From Chitinophaga oryziterrae (GTDB lineage: Bacteria; Bacteroidota; Bacteroidia; Chitinophagales; Chitinophagaceae): a stretch of 64,000 bases of DNA. Numbering within the stretch: position 1 is the first letter of the stretch; each line of letters starts with the position of its first letter. This document shows positions 44,759-55,147 of this stretch, piece by piece. Position numbers and translations under genes: made by a program. The notes beneath the pieces were generated by a model. The model was not told where the DNA came from, did no database searches, and saw nothing but the letters and a program-made list of their open reading frames with translations. The DNA lies in contig NZ_WRXO01000001.1 in NCBI RefSeq assembly GCF_009758125.1, positions 1,674,001-1,738,000 on the forward strand, in the 5' to 3' direction.

Positions 44759-45465
44759 CAGGAAGATTGTGCAGGAGCGGCTTCATATTTATCATGATGT
44801 TTCATCCAACTGCCCATATCTCCTTCTTCATTCCTGCCCTTCGGCATCAGATCGAGAATACCATAAGTACCGATCACCTGCTCTACTCCTCTTCCAAAAG
44901 AAGAATAGGTATGATAAATAGTGCCATCCTCATCTTTATAAAAAGTACTGATACCCGGTAATTCTTCTCCTGTCCATTTGATTGTGTCATAATTATAATT
45001 TACCTGGTCGGCCTTCTCAAAAGAGACATGATAATCAAAATTAAAATCATTTTCGTTGGATGATACCCAGTTGAAGGTCCATCCCATTCTCTTTTTAAAA
45101 GCAAGTATTTCAGGTAACGTTGCCCGGGACACAACAACTACAGACACATCATGATGCTCCAGATGAGGTAATGTGCCATCAAGATGATCTGCCATAAAGG
45201 AACAACCGGGGCATCCTTCTTTCCATCCCGGTCCCAGCATAAAATGCTGCAAAAACAACTGACTGTTACCCTTAAAAAGATCAGATAGGGACTGTTTCCC
45301 TTCCGTAGTATCAAAAATGTATTCTTTCTCTACTTTCACCCTGGGTAACTGCTGGCGCAGCTGACTTAACTCATCTTTCAGATGTGTGAATTCCTTCTCT
45401 TTAACGAGGAGTTGCTTACGTGCAGCAATCCATTTTTCTTCAGAAACAACGGGCGTGTTTATCAT
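44749..45465 (-). CDS. DUF899-family thioredoxin-like protein
   Basis: Started at ATG 45465 ([12 protein letters not shown]), since the longer frame adds residues unlike the family. The 238-residue product shows the DUF899 hallmarks: [17 protein letters not shown], the thioredoxin-like active site [30 protein letters not shown] and a final [10 protein letters not shown] peroxiredoxin-like or disulfide role is suspected from the fold; the reaction is unknown. Divergent from acetate kinase, and followed by the CPLC membrane protein. Confidence 0.88.
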   Translation of the reverse strand: MINTPVVSEEKWIAARKQLLVKEKEFTHLKDELSQLRQQLPRVKVEKEYIFDTTEGKQSLSDLFKGNSQLFLQHFMLGPGWKEGCPGCSFMADHLDGTLPHLEHHDVSVVVVSRATLPEILAFKKRMGWTFNWVSSNENDFNFDYHVSFEKADQVNYNYDTIKWTGEELPGISTFYKDEDGTIYHTYSSFGRGVEQVIGTYGILDLMPKGRNEEGDMGSWMKHHDKYEAAPAQSSCCH

Positions 45466-45530
45466 AACAGGTGTTTTCACAAAGTTCCGATAGAATAGCA
45501 AATAAAATACAGGGTAAATGAGACATTATA

Positions 45531-45559
45531 AGGGGGGAGTTGAGACAATAATACATTTG
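45531..45559 (+). promoter_or_regulatory. G-tract motif plus TACATTTG element upstream of acetate kinase
   Basis: AGGGGGGAGTTGAGACA (45531-45547), then ATAA, then TACATTTG (45552-45559, a TAnnTTTG -7 match). The motif also occurs at 25722. A small hairpin GTTGAT/ATCAAC at 45571-45589 ends 1 base before the acetate kinase ATG and could mask the start region. Confidence 0.45.
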
Positions 45560-45590
45560 ATGGCCTGAAAGTTGATGCCATTTATCAACC

Positions 45591-46700
45591 ATGAAGGATT
45601 GCATACTAACTATCAACGGAGGCTCGTCCAGTATCAAGTTTGCCTTGTACAAATCTCAGGAGAGACTGCTGCACGGGGAAATAGAACGCATCGGTATCGC
45701 AGGTACAACACTTAGCTGGAACAAAACAGAGCGTATCAACATAGCGGCAAAAGACCTTACCGCTGCTGCGGAATACCTTAGGACATGGCTGGAAAAGCAG
45801 GACGACTTTCCCGCGGTAAAAGCCATAGGACATAGAGTGGTATACGGTTTGCAACATACCAAAGCAGAAAGGATCACCCCGCAATTATTAGGGGAACTAA
45901 AGAAAAGCAGCCTGTTAGACCCCGAACATATGCCAGGTGAGATCAAACTCATAGAAGTCTTTATGAAACTGAATCTCCCACAGATCGCCTGTTTCGATAC
46001 TTCCTTTCATGCAGGTATGCCCGCCATCGCAAAGTTATTACCCATTCCAAAGAAATATAATTTACAACGATACGGTTTTCATGGCCTCTCATATGCTTAT
46101 TTAATGCAGGAGTTAGACAAAGATGCCGGTGATAAAACCATTCTCGCTCATCTGGGGAATGGTGCCAGCCTCGCTGCCATAAAAGAGGGGAAAAGTGTGG
46201 ACACCACAATGGGATTTACCCCCACCTCCGGACTTCCCATGAGTACCCGTACGGGCGACCTCGACCCCGGTGTTGCCTGGTACCTGATGAATAAAGAAGA
46301 ATTAACACCCAAACAATTCAATCACCTCATCAATCATGAATCCGGCTTGCTGGGTATCTCGGGCATCAGCCCGGATATGCGGGAATTAAGCAAACATACA
46401 GAAGGAAAAGAAGCCATCGCATTCTTCTGTTACCAGACAAGAAAATGGATAGGGGCCTATGCTGCTGTCCTGGGAGGATTGGACACATTGGTATTCGCAG
46501 GCGGAATAGGAGAGAACGCTGCAGCAGTAAGAGAAATGATCTGTGAAAACCTGGAGTTCCTGGGAATAAAATTAGACAAAGATAAAAACGAAAATAACGA
46601 ACGACTCATATCTACCGGTAAAACAAATGTCTATGTCATTCACACGAACGAAGAATTAATGATAGCAAAGATGGTTTCTGATTTCTCATTTGAAGATTAA
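45591..46700 (+). CDS. ackA: Acetate kinase
   Basis: A 369-residue member, somewhat shorter than the usual ~400. Visible are the opening NGGSSSIKFALY, the arginine motif GHRVVYG, the catalytic FDTSFH, phosphate-binding HLGNGAS, TRTGDLDPG and the ATP-binding GGIGENA. It converts acetyl phosphate and ADP to acetate and ATP. The phosphoketolase gene begins 9 bases after its stop, so the two enzymes form one pathway unit yielding ATP from pentose phosphates. Confidence 0.95.
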   Translation: MKDCILTINGGSSSIKFALYKSQERLLHGEIERIGIAGTTLSWNKTERINIAAKDLTAAAEYLRTWLEKQDDFPAVKAIGHRVVYGLQHTKAERITPQLLGELKKSSLLDPEHMPGEIKLIEVFMKLNLPQIACFDTSFHAGMPAIAKLLPIPKKYNLQRYGFHGLSYAYLMQELDKDAGDKTILAHLGNGASLAAIKEGKSVDTTMGFTPTSGLPMSTRTGDLDPGVAWYLMNKEELTPKQFNHLINHESGLLGISGISPDMRELSKHTEGKEAIAFFCYQTRKWIGAYAAVLGGLDTLVFAGGIGENAAAVREMICENLEFLGIKLDKDKNENNERLISTGKTNVYVIHTNEELMIAKMVSDFSFED

Positions 46701-46709
46701 TAAATTTTT

Positions 46710-49100
46710 ATGGAAACAAAAGACATGCAACAAGTGAATCAATTATCCGCTGAAACACTCACGAAAATGCACGCTTACTGGCGGGCTGCAAATTATTTGT
46801 CCGTAGGACAAATATACCTGTTGGATAACCCTCTGCTTAAAAAACCCTTAACGCTGGAGCATATCAAACCCCGGCTCTTAGGTCACTGGGGCACAACTCC
46901 CGGCCTCAACTTCATCTATGTTCACCTCAACCGTATCATCAATCAGTATGATCTTAATATGGTCTACATTGCCGGTCCGGGACACGGTGGCCCGGGCATG
47001 GTGGCCAACACCTACCTGGAAGGTACTTACAGTGAATTCTTCCCCAACATCTCCGCAGATGCACTGGGCATGAAAAGACTCTTCAAACAGTTCTCCTTCC
47101 CGGGTGGTATCCCCAGTCATGCCGCTCCGGAAACTCCCGGCTCCATCAATGAAGGCGGTGAACTCGGGTACTCCTTACTGCACGCCTACGGTGCCGTCTT
47201 CGATAACCCGGGCCTCATCGTTGCCTGCGTAATAGGAGACGGTGAAGCGGAAACCGGATCACTGGCCGCCAGCTGGCACTCCAATAAATTCCTGAACCCC
47301 GTACATGATGGTGCGGTACTGCCCATCCTGCACCTCAACGGCTATAAGATCGCCAACCCAACGATCCTGGCTCGTATCCCCAGAGAAGAGCTGGAACAAC
47401 TCTTTTACGGCTATGGCTACAAACCATATTTCGTGGAAGGGGAAGACCCGGAACAAGTTCACCGGCAGATGGCTGCAACCTTGGACACTATCGTCAACGA
47501 AATAAAAAACATCCAGGAATCCGCTCGCAGCAATGGCTTCACAGAACGCCCTCAATGGCCCATGATCATCATGGTGACTCCCAAAGGATGGACAGGCCCC
47601 AAAGAAGTAGATGGACTGAAAATAGAAGGCACCTGGAGGGCACACCAGGTTCCACTGGCAGAACTGAGAGAAAAACCGGAACATGTAAAGATCCTGGAAG
47701 AGTGGATGAAGAGTTACAAACCGGAAGAACTCTTCGATGAAAACGGGACTTTCAATGAAGAACTCGCTGCATTAGCGCCCAAAGATAAACGCCGTATGGG
47801 GGCTAACCCCAACGCTAACGGTGGTCTCCTCATGCACGATCTCAACATGCCCGAATTCAGGAAATATGCTATAGATGTTCCTAAACCCGGGAAAGTCACC
47901 GGCGAGGCGACCGTAATCATGGGCGCATTCGTCAGGGATGTCATGAAACTCAACTGGAAAAAACGCAACTTCCGGGTCTTTGGTCCGGACGAAACCGCTT
48001 CCAACCGCCTCTCTCATTTATTCGATCTCACCGGCAGGACCTTCACCGGCGAAATAGAAGAAACAGATGATCATATCTCCCCCGATGGCCGCGTGATGGA
48101 AGTCCTTAGCGAAAACCTCTGCCAGGGATGGCTGGAAGGTTACCTGCTTACCGGCAGGCACGGACTCTTCTCCTGTTACGAGGCATTCATCCACATCGTG
48201 GATTCCATGTTCAATCAACACGCTAAATGGCTGCAGGCTGCTAATAAAATATCCTGGCGGGCGCCGGTATCCTCACTCAACTACCTGCTTACTTCACATG
48301 TATGGCGACAGGATCACAACGGTAACAGTCACCAGGACCCCGGCTTCCTCGATATCGTTGTCAACAAAACAGCTGAAATCGTACGGATCTATCTGCCACC
48401 AGACGCCAACACATTGTTATCCGTTACAGACCATTGCCTCCGCAGCCGTAATTATATCAATGTAATTGTCGCCGGCGAACAACCCGAACTGCAATGGCTG
48501 GATATGGAAACCGCTGTGAAACACTGCACCGCCGGACTTGGTATATGGGAATGGGCCAGCAATGACGCGGGCCAGGAACCGGATGTTGTCATGGCCTGCG
48601 CCGGAGATGTGCCTACCCTGGAAACTATTGCCGCGGTAGAAATACTCCGTCAGCAATTCCCGGAACTAAAAGTGCGCGTGATCAACGTAGTAGACCTGAT
48701 GACCCTGCAGCCTAAAACTGAACATCCGCATGGCCTCAGCGATAAAGAATTTGATGCGCTCTTCACAAAAGACAAACCCGTCATCTTCGCCTTTCACGGC
48801 TTCCCGTTGCTGATCCACCGCCTCACTTACCGCAGAACAAATCACGATAACCTGCACGTAAAAGGTTATATAGGCGAAGGGACCACTACCACACCTTTTG
48901 ATATGGTAGTATTAAATGAACTGGACAGGTTCCACCTGGTAGGGGAAGTCATAGACCGGGTCCCCGGCCTTGGCTCACGGGGCGCCTACACCAAGCAATA
49001 TATCCGCAATAAACTGCTGGATCACAGGGCATATGTCACCACCTACGGGGAAGATATGCCCGAGATCCGCAACTGGCAATGGAGACAGTCAAAAGGGTAG
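46710..49100 (+). CDS. xfp: Phosphoketolase (xylulose-5-phosphate/fructose-6-phosphate)
   Basis: A 796-residue thiamine-diphosphate enzyme of full family length. Motifs include [10 protein letters not shown] near residue 90, the TPP-binding [32 protein letters not shown], and the C-terminal [13 protein letters not shown] with [10 protein letters not shown]. It splits xylulose-5-phosphate or fructose-6-phosphate with phosphate into acetyl phosphate plus an aldose phosphate. Acetate kinase just upstream uses the acetyl phosphate. Which of the two sugars is preferred cannot be read. Confidence 0.95.
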   Translation: METKDMQQVNQLSAETLTKMHAYWRAANYLSVGQIYLLDNPLLKKPLTLEHIKPRLLGHWGTTPGLNFIYVHLNRIINQYDLNMVYIAGPGHGGPGMVANTYLEGTYSEFFPNISADALGMKRLFKQFSFPGGIPSHAAPETPGSINEGGELGYSLLHAYGAVFDNPGLIVACVIGDGEAETGSLAASWHSNKFLNPVHDGAVLPILHLNGYKIANPTILARIPREELEQLFYGYGYKPYFVEGEDPEQVHRQMAATLDTIVNEIKNIQESARSNGFTERPQWPMIIMVTPKGWTGPKEVDGLKIEGTWRAHQVPLAELREKPEHVKILEEWMKSYKPEELFDENGTFNEELAALAPKDKRRMGANPNANGGLLMHDLNMPEFRKYAIDVPKPGKVTGEATVIMGAFVRDVMKLNWKKRNFRVFGPDETASNRLSHLFDLTGRTFTGEIEETDDHISPDGRVMEVLSENLCQGWLEGYLLTGRHGLFSCYEAFIHIVDSMFNQHAKWLQAANKISWRAPVSSLNYLLTSHVWRQDHNGNSHQDPGFLDIVVNKTAEIVRIYLPPDANTLLSVTDHCLRSRNYINVIVAGEQPELQWLDMETAVKHCTAGLGIWEWASNDAGQEPDVVMACAGDVPTLETIAAVEILRQQFPELKVRVINVVDLMTLQPKTEHPHGLSDKEFDALFTKDKPVIFAFHGFPLLIHRLTYRRTNHDNLHVKGYIGEGTTTTPFDMVVLNELDRFHLVGEVIDRVPGLGSRGAYTKQYIRNKLLDHRAYVTTYGEDMPEIRNWQWRQSKG

Positions 49101-49160
49101 GTTGAATTTTATTTATGCTCAATTATATCTGGCAATCTATGCTGTCATAACTACCAAAGA

Positions 49161-49451
49161 CTACGAAATAATATTCAATGCAAAAAGAATAGTCGTTATA
49201 AATAAAATGAACAGACCACCTAAAAACAGGTAGTCAGCAATATTCTCATATTTCCTGATATCGCCCCTGATAGAAAGAAAAGAAAGAATACAACTAGACA
49301 TAAAAAAAACAATAGCGGCAGTCGTACTCTCATCGATTGCCGTTTTTTGTGAAATGTTAAGTAATTTTAAAGAGGTCAGCACCACAAAGCAAAGTCCTAA
49401 CAAATTTGATGACGCATTCAATATATGCGGTGACTTATGATTATCCTTCAT
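49161..49451 (-). CDS. Small membrane protein of unknown function
   Basis: A 96-residue protein with three hydrophobic helices (around 14-30, 44-58, 73-93) and a short N-terminal polar region (MKDNHKSPHILNASS). No known motif. Converges on the phosphoketolase gene and stands alone. Confidence 0.6.
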   Translation of the reverse strand: MKDNHKSPHILNASSNLLGLCFVVLTSLKLLNISQKTAIDESTTAAIVFFMSSCILSFLSIRGDIRKYENIADYLFLGGLFILFITTILFALNIIS

Positions 49452-49635
49452 AGTTATCTAGTTGTTTTTTTTAATACATGTTCCACCGCCTAAAAAGACC
49501 ATTTTCATTCATTTAACGATTCTTTTTGCCCGTCCGGCTACTAAAAACCGTCTCACCTTTTATGAAAAGTACCTTTAACGGAGAGATAAAATTATGGTTT
49601 TCGGAATGTAAGGCTTTGTTAAAATTTATCGTAAT

Positions 49636-50658
49636 ATGGGGCGCAGCGTACTATTTCTTTTAATTATTTTGAGTGCATGTCATAGTAAGAAACCGGATGC
49701 CAATAAGCGTAACGGCGCTCCGCCAACCGCCGATATCATGATCGCCAGGCCACAATCCGTCAGTAATATTGTAGAAGCTAATGGTACCGTTGTGGCCAAT
49801 GAATTCGTACAGTTACACCCGGAAGCCAGCGGACGCATCACTTATCTGAATGTACCGGAAGGCGTGTTCGTAAACCAGGGAACTGTCATCGCCCGTATCA
49901 ATGATGCCGACTTACAGGCGCAGCTCAGCAAATCAAAAGTACAGTTGGAACTGGCCATTAAAACAGAAGAACGCCTGAAAAAGTTGTTAGCCATCAATGG
50001 TATCAACCAGGCAGATTACGACTCCGCTCTCAACCAGTTACAAAGTATAAAAACAGATATCGCCTACTATCAGGCGCTCATCGATAAAACCGTGGTAAAG
50101 GCGCCTTTCTCCGGTACAGTGGGCTTGCGACTGGTAAGTATAGGGGCATATGTTACACCTGCAGATGTAATCGCCTCTATCCAGCAGTTAAACACACTGA
50201 AAATAGACTTTACACTCCCCGAATCATATGGGGCGCTTGTGCATAAAGGCAACGTGGTCACCATAGAAATGGATACGGAGGATACTGTAAAACAAAAGGC
50301 GACTATCATCGCTGTTGAACCACAGGCCAACACCACTACCCGTAATCTCAAAGTGCGGGCTACCTTGCAAAACACAAAAGCACATCCCGGCAGTTTCGTA
50401 AAAGTATATGTAGATGCCGGTGAAAATAAACATGCCATCATGCTGCCTGCCAATGTACTCATCCCTAATGATCAGAATAACCAGGTGGTGATACTGAGGA
50501 ATGGCAAAGCAAAATTCGTAAACGTGGAGACCGGTATCAGACAGGCGTCCAATGTGGAAATTACAAAGGGTATCAGTGAAGGGGATTCTGTGTTGATTAC
50601 CGGGGTATTGTTTGCAAGACCCGACGCGGTTATTAAAGTACTAAGTGTTAAGAACTAG
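49636..50658 (+). CDS. RND efflux periplasmic adaptor lipoprotein (AcrA/MexA type)
   Basis: A 340-residue adaptor. The lipoprotein leader ends LIILSAC (Cys15). It is followed by the barrel-sandwich half EASGRITYLNVPEGVFVNQG, a short alpha-hairpin, the second half KAPFSGTVGLRLVSIGAYV, and the barrel and membrane-proximal domains. It bridges the inner pump and outer channel. First gene of a three-gene operon, with gaps of 3 bases and an overlap downstream. No local TetR-type repressor is present. Confidence 0.94.
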   Translation: MGRSVLFLLIILSACHSKKPDANKRNGAPPTADIMIARPQSVSNIVEANGTVVANEFVQLHPEASGRITYLNVPEGVFVNQGTVIARINDADLQAQLSKSKVQLELAIKTEERLKKLLAINGINQADYDSALNQLQSIKTDIAYYQALIDKTVVKAPFSGTVGLRLVSIGAYVTPADVIASIQQLNTLKIDFTLPESYGALVHKGNVVTIEMDTEDTVKQKATIIAVEPQANTTTRNLKVRATLQNTKAHPGSFVKVYVDAGENKHAIMLPANVLIPNDQNNQVVILRNGKAKFVNVETGIRQASNVEITKGISEGDSVLITGVLFARPDAVIKVLSVKN

Positions 50659-50661
50659 CAG

Positions 50662-53600
50662 ATGAATATATCGGAGTTGTCGCTTAAAAGACCGGTGCTT
50701 GCAACGGTAATGAACCTGGCTTTAATCCTTTTTGGTGTAGTGGGATTCACCTTCCTGGCCGTAAGAGATTATCCCGCTATTGATCCGCCTATTATTACAG
50801 TTTCCACTTCTTATACCGGTGCAAACGCAGATATCATAGAAAGTCAGATTACCGAACCACTGGAAAAACAGATCAATGGTATTCCCGGTATCAGGACCAT
50901 CACCTCTTCCAGTTCCCTGGGCGCCAGCACCATCACGGTAGAGTTCAACCTGGGTATAGACCTGGAAGCGGCTGCCAGTGACGTTCGTGATAAGGTTAGC
51001 CAGGCTACCCGTAACCTGCCACAGGATATTGACGCGCCGCCGGTAGTAACGAAAGCAGATGCCAATGCCGACTTTATCGTGATCATGGCCGTGCAAAGCC
51101 GCACTAAAAGCCTGCTGCAATTAAGTGATTACACAGAGAACGTATTACAGCAACAGTTCCAGACCATCAACAATGTAAGCTCTATCAATATCCTCGGTCA
51201 GAAACGCTACTCCATGCGCATCTGGCTGAACCCTGATAAAATGAGTACGTACAACGTGGCCTTCACCGATATCCGTACCTCTCTCAACAATGAGAACGTA
51301 GACCTGCCCCCCGGTAAAATATATGGTGACAACACAGAGTTGACCATCCGCACCCTGGGCCGTCTCACTACTGAAAAACAATTCAGCGACCTGATAATAA
51401 GAGAAGATAGCAGCGGCATCGTGCGCCTCTCAGATGTGGCAAGAATAGAACTCGGTCCTGAGCAATACGAGCAAAGCTGGAAATACAACGGTGTTAACGC
51501 AGTAGGATTAGCCATCATCCCGCAGCCGGGCGCTAACAACATCCAGATAGCGAACGACTTTAACAAGCGCTTAAAAGAAATAGAAAAATCCAATAAAGAT
51601 GATATCCAGTTCCGTGTACTGGTAGATAACACACGCAACATCCGCCTCTCTTTAAAAGAAGTACAGGAAACTCTACTGATCGCCTTCGGCCTGGTAGTAC
51701 TCGTTATCTTCCTGTTCTTCCGTAACTGGCTCATTGCAATAAGACCGTTAATAGATATCCCGATATCACTCGTGGCTACCTTCTTCGTGATGTACATGGC
51801 AGGGTTCACCGTAAATATCTTAACATTATTAGGTATCGTACTGGCAACAGGGTTAGTGGTGGATGATGGTATCGTTGTCACGGAAAATATTTTCAGGAAG
51901 ATAGAAGAAGGAATGTCTATCAAAGAAGCGGCACTGGAAGGTAGTAAAGAGATCTTCTTTGCGGTTATCTCTACCTCTATCACATTAGCAGTCGTGTTCC
52001 TGCCGGTGATCTTCTTACAGGGCTTCGTAGGCCGGCTGTTCCGCGAATTCGGGGTAGTGCTGGCAGCTGCCGTACTGATATCGGCTTTTGTATCACTGAC
52101 CATCACACCTGTGCTAAACGTTGTCCTCAACAGGAAAAACGCTGAACACGGCTGGTTCTACAGGAAAACAGAACCTTTCTTCGTAGGCATGGAGAACGGG
52201 TATAGACGCCTGCTGGAAAAATTCATGAAACTACGCTGGACGGCATGGCTGATCATCGCGGCCTGTGGCGTGTTGATCGTACTAACAATGGGAGGCTTAA
52301 GAAGTGAGATCGCTCCGCTGGAAGATAGGAGCAGTATCCGTTTTAACATCACCGCAGCAGAAGGTACCAGCTTCGGTCACATGCAATCCATCACCGACAA
52401 AGTGTCCGACTACCTCTACGATTCCGTCCCTGAAAGGGACTTCGTGTTCAGCAGAACGCCCAGCGGCGCTGCTGGTGCGGTAAATGCTGCCCAGCCAAGG
52501 ATCGGCCTCGTAGATCCTGAATTCCGTGATCGCAATCAGAATGATATCGCAACAGACCTGCAAAAGAAACTGAGCCGCTTTAACGAGGCCAGGATCTTCG
52601 CTATCCAGGAGCAAACCATTTCCGTAGGCTCCGGTTCCAAATCGTCAGTGCCGGTACAATTCGTGTTGCAGAACCTCGATCTCAATAAACTAAAAGAAGT
52701 CATTCCTAAATTCCTCGAAGAAGCACGTAATGATAAAACGTTCTCTAACGTGGACGTGGACCTGAAATTCAATAAACCTGAAGTACAACTGTCTGTAGAC
52801 AGGACCAAGGTAAAAGACCTGGGACTTTCTACTGCTGATGTAATAGGTGCGGCACAATCTGCCTTCAGCGGCGGCAGGCTCGCGTATTTTATCATGAACG
52901 GTTACCAGTACCAGGTAATAGGACAGGTGGAACACAAAGACCGTAGCAAACCTTCCGACATAGAAAAGCTCTATGTAAGAAGCAGCAATGGCAGTAACAT
53001 CCCACTGGATGCCGTGGTCCATTTACAGGAAAGCAGCAGCCCTTCTATCCTGTATCACTACAACAGGTATAAGTCCGCTACTATTTCTGCTTCCCTGGCG
53101 CCCGGTAATACGATCGGCGACGGTATCAATGCCATGCAGGCTATCGCTGCAAAAGTACTGGACCCTACTTTCCATACCTCTCTCGCCGGTTCTTCGAGAG
53201 ACTATGCAGAAAGTTCTTCGAATACTGCTTTTGCTTTCGGGCTGGCGCTTGTTTTAATCTACCTGATACTGGCGGCACAGTTCGAAAGTTTCATCGATCC
53301 GCTGACAATTATGCTCACCGTGCCACTGGCACTGGCAGGGGCTTTGCTCAGTCTCTGGGTATTCGGGCAAACACTGAATATCTTCTCTGAAATAGGGATG
53401 ATCATGCTCATAGGACTGGTAACCAAAAACGGTATCCTGATAGTGGAATTCGCGAATCAGAAAAGAGAGTCAGGCATGGACAAGGTGGAGGCAGTCATAG
53501 AAGCGGCGCAACAGCGTTTACGCCCCATCTTAATGACCAGCCTCGCTACCTCTCTCGGGGCATTACCGATCGCATTAAGTCTGGGTGCAGCAGCTGCCAG

Positions 53601-53721
53601 TCGCGTTCCATTAGGTATCGTGGTAGTAGGTGGGATCTTATTCTCACTGATCCTCACGCTGCTGGTAATACCTGCTGTATATACATTCATCTCCGGCAAA
53701 CATAAATATGACCATAAGTAG
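50662..53721 (+). CDS. HAE1-type multidrug RND efflux permease
   Basis: A 1019-residue pump of the AcrB/MexF class with 12 transmembrane helices. The opening FLAVRDYPAIDPPIITVSTSY and helix 4 acids GLVVDDGIVVTENI (proton relay) are visible. The second-half block reads IGMIMLIGLVTKNGILIVEFA, ending in RLRPILMTSLATSLGALPI. Substrates, likely hydrophobic drugs or metabolites, cannot be read. The downstream TolC-type gene overlaps its end by 14 bases. Confidence 0.95.
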   Translation: MNISELSLKRPVLATVMNLALILFGVVGFTFLAVRDYPAIDPPIITVSTSYTGANADIIESQITEPLEKQINGIPGIRTITSSSSLGASTITVEFNLGIDLEAAASDVRDKVSQATRNLPQDIDAPPVVTKADANADFIVIMAVQSRTKSLLQLSDYTENVLQQQFQTINNVSSINILGQKRYSMRIWLNPDKMSTYNVAFTDIRTSLNNENVDLPPGKIYGDNTELTIRTLGRLTTEKQFSDLIIREDSSGIVRLSDVARIELGPEQYEQSWKYNGVNAVGLAIIPQPGANNIQIANDFNKRLKEIEKSNKDDIQFRVLVDNTRNIRLSLKEVQETLLIAFGLVVLVIFLFFRNWLIAIRPLIDIPISLVATFFVMYMAGFTVNILTLLGIVLATGLVVDDGIVVTENIFRKIEEGMSIKEAALEGSKEIFFAVISTSITLAVVFLPVIFLQGFVGRLFREFGVVLAAAVLISAFVSLTITPVLNVVLNRKNAEHGWFYRKTEPFFVGMENGYRRLLEKFMKLRWTAWLIIAACGVLIVLTMGGLRSEIAPLEDRSSIRFNITAAEGTSFGHMQSITDKVSDYLYDSVPERDFVFSRTPSGAAGAVNAAQPRIGLVDPEFRDRNQNDIATDLQKKLSRFNEARIFAIQEQTISVGSGSKSSVPVQFVLQNLDLNKLKEVIPKFLEEARNDKTFSNVDVDLKFNKPEVQLSVDRTKVKDLGLSTADVIGAAQSAFSGGRLAYFIMNGYQYQVIGQVEHKDRSKPSDIEKLYVRSSNGSNIPLDAVVHLQESSSPSILYHYNRYKSATISASLAPGNTIGDGINAMQAIAAKVLDPTFHTSLAGSSRDYAESSSNTAFAFGLALVLIYLILAAQFESFIDPLTIMLTVPLALAGALLSLWVFGQTLNIFSEIGMIMLIGLVTKNGILIVEFANQKRESGMDKVEAVIEAAQQRLRPILMTSLATSLGALPIALSLGAAAASRVPLGIVVVGGILFSLILTLLVIPAVYTFISGKHKYDHK

Positions 53722-55009
53722 CCTGAAATATATATTATTACTGTTCCCATCTTTAGCGATGGCACAGCAAAAGCTGGATCTGCCTGCAGCGATCAACCTG
53801 GCGTTGAAAAACAGCCTGGATATCCAGCTGTCGAAGAATAACCTGGAAGCAAACACCATCTACAACAACTACGGTGTAGCCGGTGGATTGCCGCTCATCA
53901 CTGCTTCGGGTACGCAAACTTCGCAAAGCACAGATGTGAATCAGCGCCTGAATACCGGTGTTACGATAGAGCGCAATGGTACTACCACCAATACCTTAAA
54001 CTCCGGACTGGGCGCTAGTGTACTGGTGTTTAACGGGCGCAGGGTAGTGGCGACCAAACAACGCCTGGCTACATTAGAGAAACTCAGTCAACGTGAACTG
54101 GATTCCATGATCATCAATGTGGTCGCTAACGTACAACTCAAATACTTCGATATCGTTCGTCAGCAGAGTTATGCCAGTACCCTGCAAACATCTATTGCAG
54201 TATCACAGCAAAAGTTAGACATCGTAAAAGCAAAGAGAGAACTGGGACTATCCAATGATGCAGACCTCTTCCAGGCACAGGTAGATATTAATACACAAAA
54301 TCAGACCTTACAGGCACAACAACTGATCATCGATCAGGATAAAACGGACCTGCTCCGTCTCCTTACTTTAAACGCAGATTCGAGTATCCATGTCAGTGAT
54401 ACGATCATCATCGATAAGAACATTTCCCTGGATAGCGTATTAGCGAACATGGAAACAAAGAACCCCCGTTTACTGGCAGCAGACTTACAGATACGTATCA
54501 ACGAATTGAGGGAAAGGGAAACCGCCGCACAGCGTTATCCTTCTTTAACACTGAACACGGGTTTCAACTACAACCGTACTGAAGCAGGGGCGGGTAACGT
54601 ACTGTTCAACCAGAACTATGGCCCTTATATAGGCGCCGGCCTGGTAATCCCTATCTTCAATGGAACAGTATACCGCCGGCAGTCGCAGGTGGCTGCTATC
54701 AACACAAAAAATGCAAAGATCGAAAGGGATATCTATACAAGGGATTATACCGCCAACGTCATCAAGTTGTGGCAGTCATATACCAACAACCTGCAACAGA
54801 TAGAGACTTCCGGTAATAATTATGAGCTCTCTTCCAAACTCCTTAACCTGGTATTACAACGTTTCCAGTTAGGACAGGCTACCATTGTAGATGTAAAAAC
54901 CGCCCAGCAGAGTTTCGAGAACGCGGGTTATATACTGGTGAATTTATCCTATGCTGCAAAGGCTTCAGAGATTCAATTGAAGTTATTAGCTAATACATTA
55001 GATTATTAG
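53708..55009 (+). CDS. TolC-family outer membrane efflux channel
   Basis: A 433-residue outer membrane factor with a signal peptide (ending LAMAQQ), two TolC repeats of helical hairpin plus beta strands, and motifs LDLPAAINLALKNS and the C-terminal RFQLGQATIVDVKTAQQ. It completes the tripartite efflux operon. Its ATG lies 14 bases inside the pump gene. Confidence 0.94.
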   Translation: MTISSLKYILLLFPSLAMAQQKLDLPAAINLALKNSLDIQLSKNNLEANTIYNNYGVAGGLPLITASGTQTSQSTDVNQRLNTGVTIERNGTTTNTLNSGLGASVLVFNGRRVVATKQRLATLEKLSQRELDSMIINVVANVQLKYFDIVRQQSYASTLQTSIAVSQQKLDIVKAKRELGLSNDADLFQAQVDINTQNQTLQAQQLIIDQDKTDLLRLLTLNADSSIHVSDTIIIDKNISLDSVLANMETKNPRLLAADLQIRINELRERETAAQRYPSLTLNTGFNYNRTEAGAGNVLFNQNYGPYIGAGLVIPIFNGTVYRRQSQVAAINTKNAKIERDIYTRDYTANVIKLWQSYTNNLQQIETSGNNYELSSKLLNLVLQRFQLGQATIVDVKTAQQSFENAGYILVNLSYAAKASEIQLKLLANTLDY

Positions 55010-55014
55010 ATAAT

Positions 55015-55146
55015 TTGTATATTTTAGAGGTTTTAAAAATTGTATCAGGAGGCATCCGATGGGTATTCTTAATCATATTGATACCTGTAATAGAAATCCT
55101 GATTGCTCATTATCTTCACCGGAAGCAATTAGCTAAAATTCAATAG
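55015..55146 (+). CDS. Possible 43-residue single-span membrane peptide
   Basis: From a TTG at 55015 a short frame encodes MYILEVLKIVSGGIRWVFLI, continuing ILIPVIEILIAHYLHRKQLAKIQ: a single hydrophobic span with a basic tail. It starts 6 bases after the channel stop and ends 1 base before the antiporter ATG, as coupled small genes do. The start is non-ATG and the Shine-Dalgarno poor, so it may be spurious. Confidence 0.35.
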   Translation: MYILEVLKIVSGGIRWVFLIILIPVIEILIAHYLHRKQLAKIQ

Positions 55147-55147
55147 T

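Noticed and set aside
45591-46700. Acetate kinase as a truncated pseudogene, because it is about 30 residues short
   Set aside because: All nucleotide-, acetate- and catalytic-site motifs from start to end are present, so the shorter length is a family variant.
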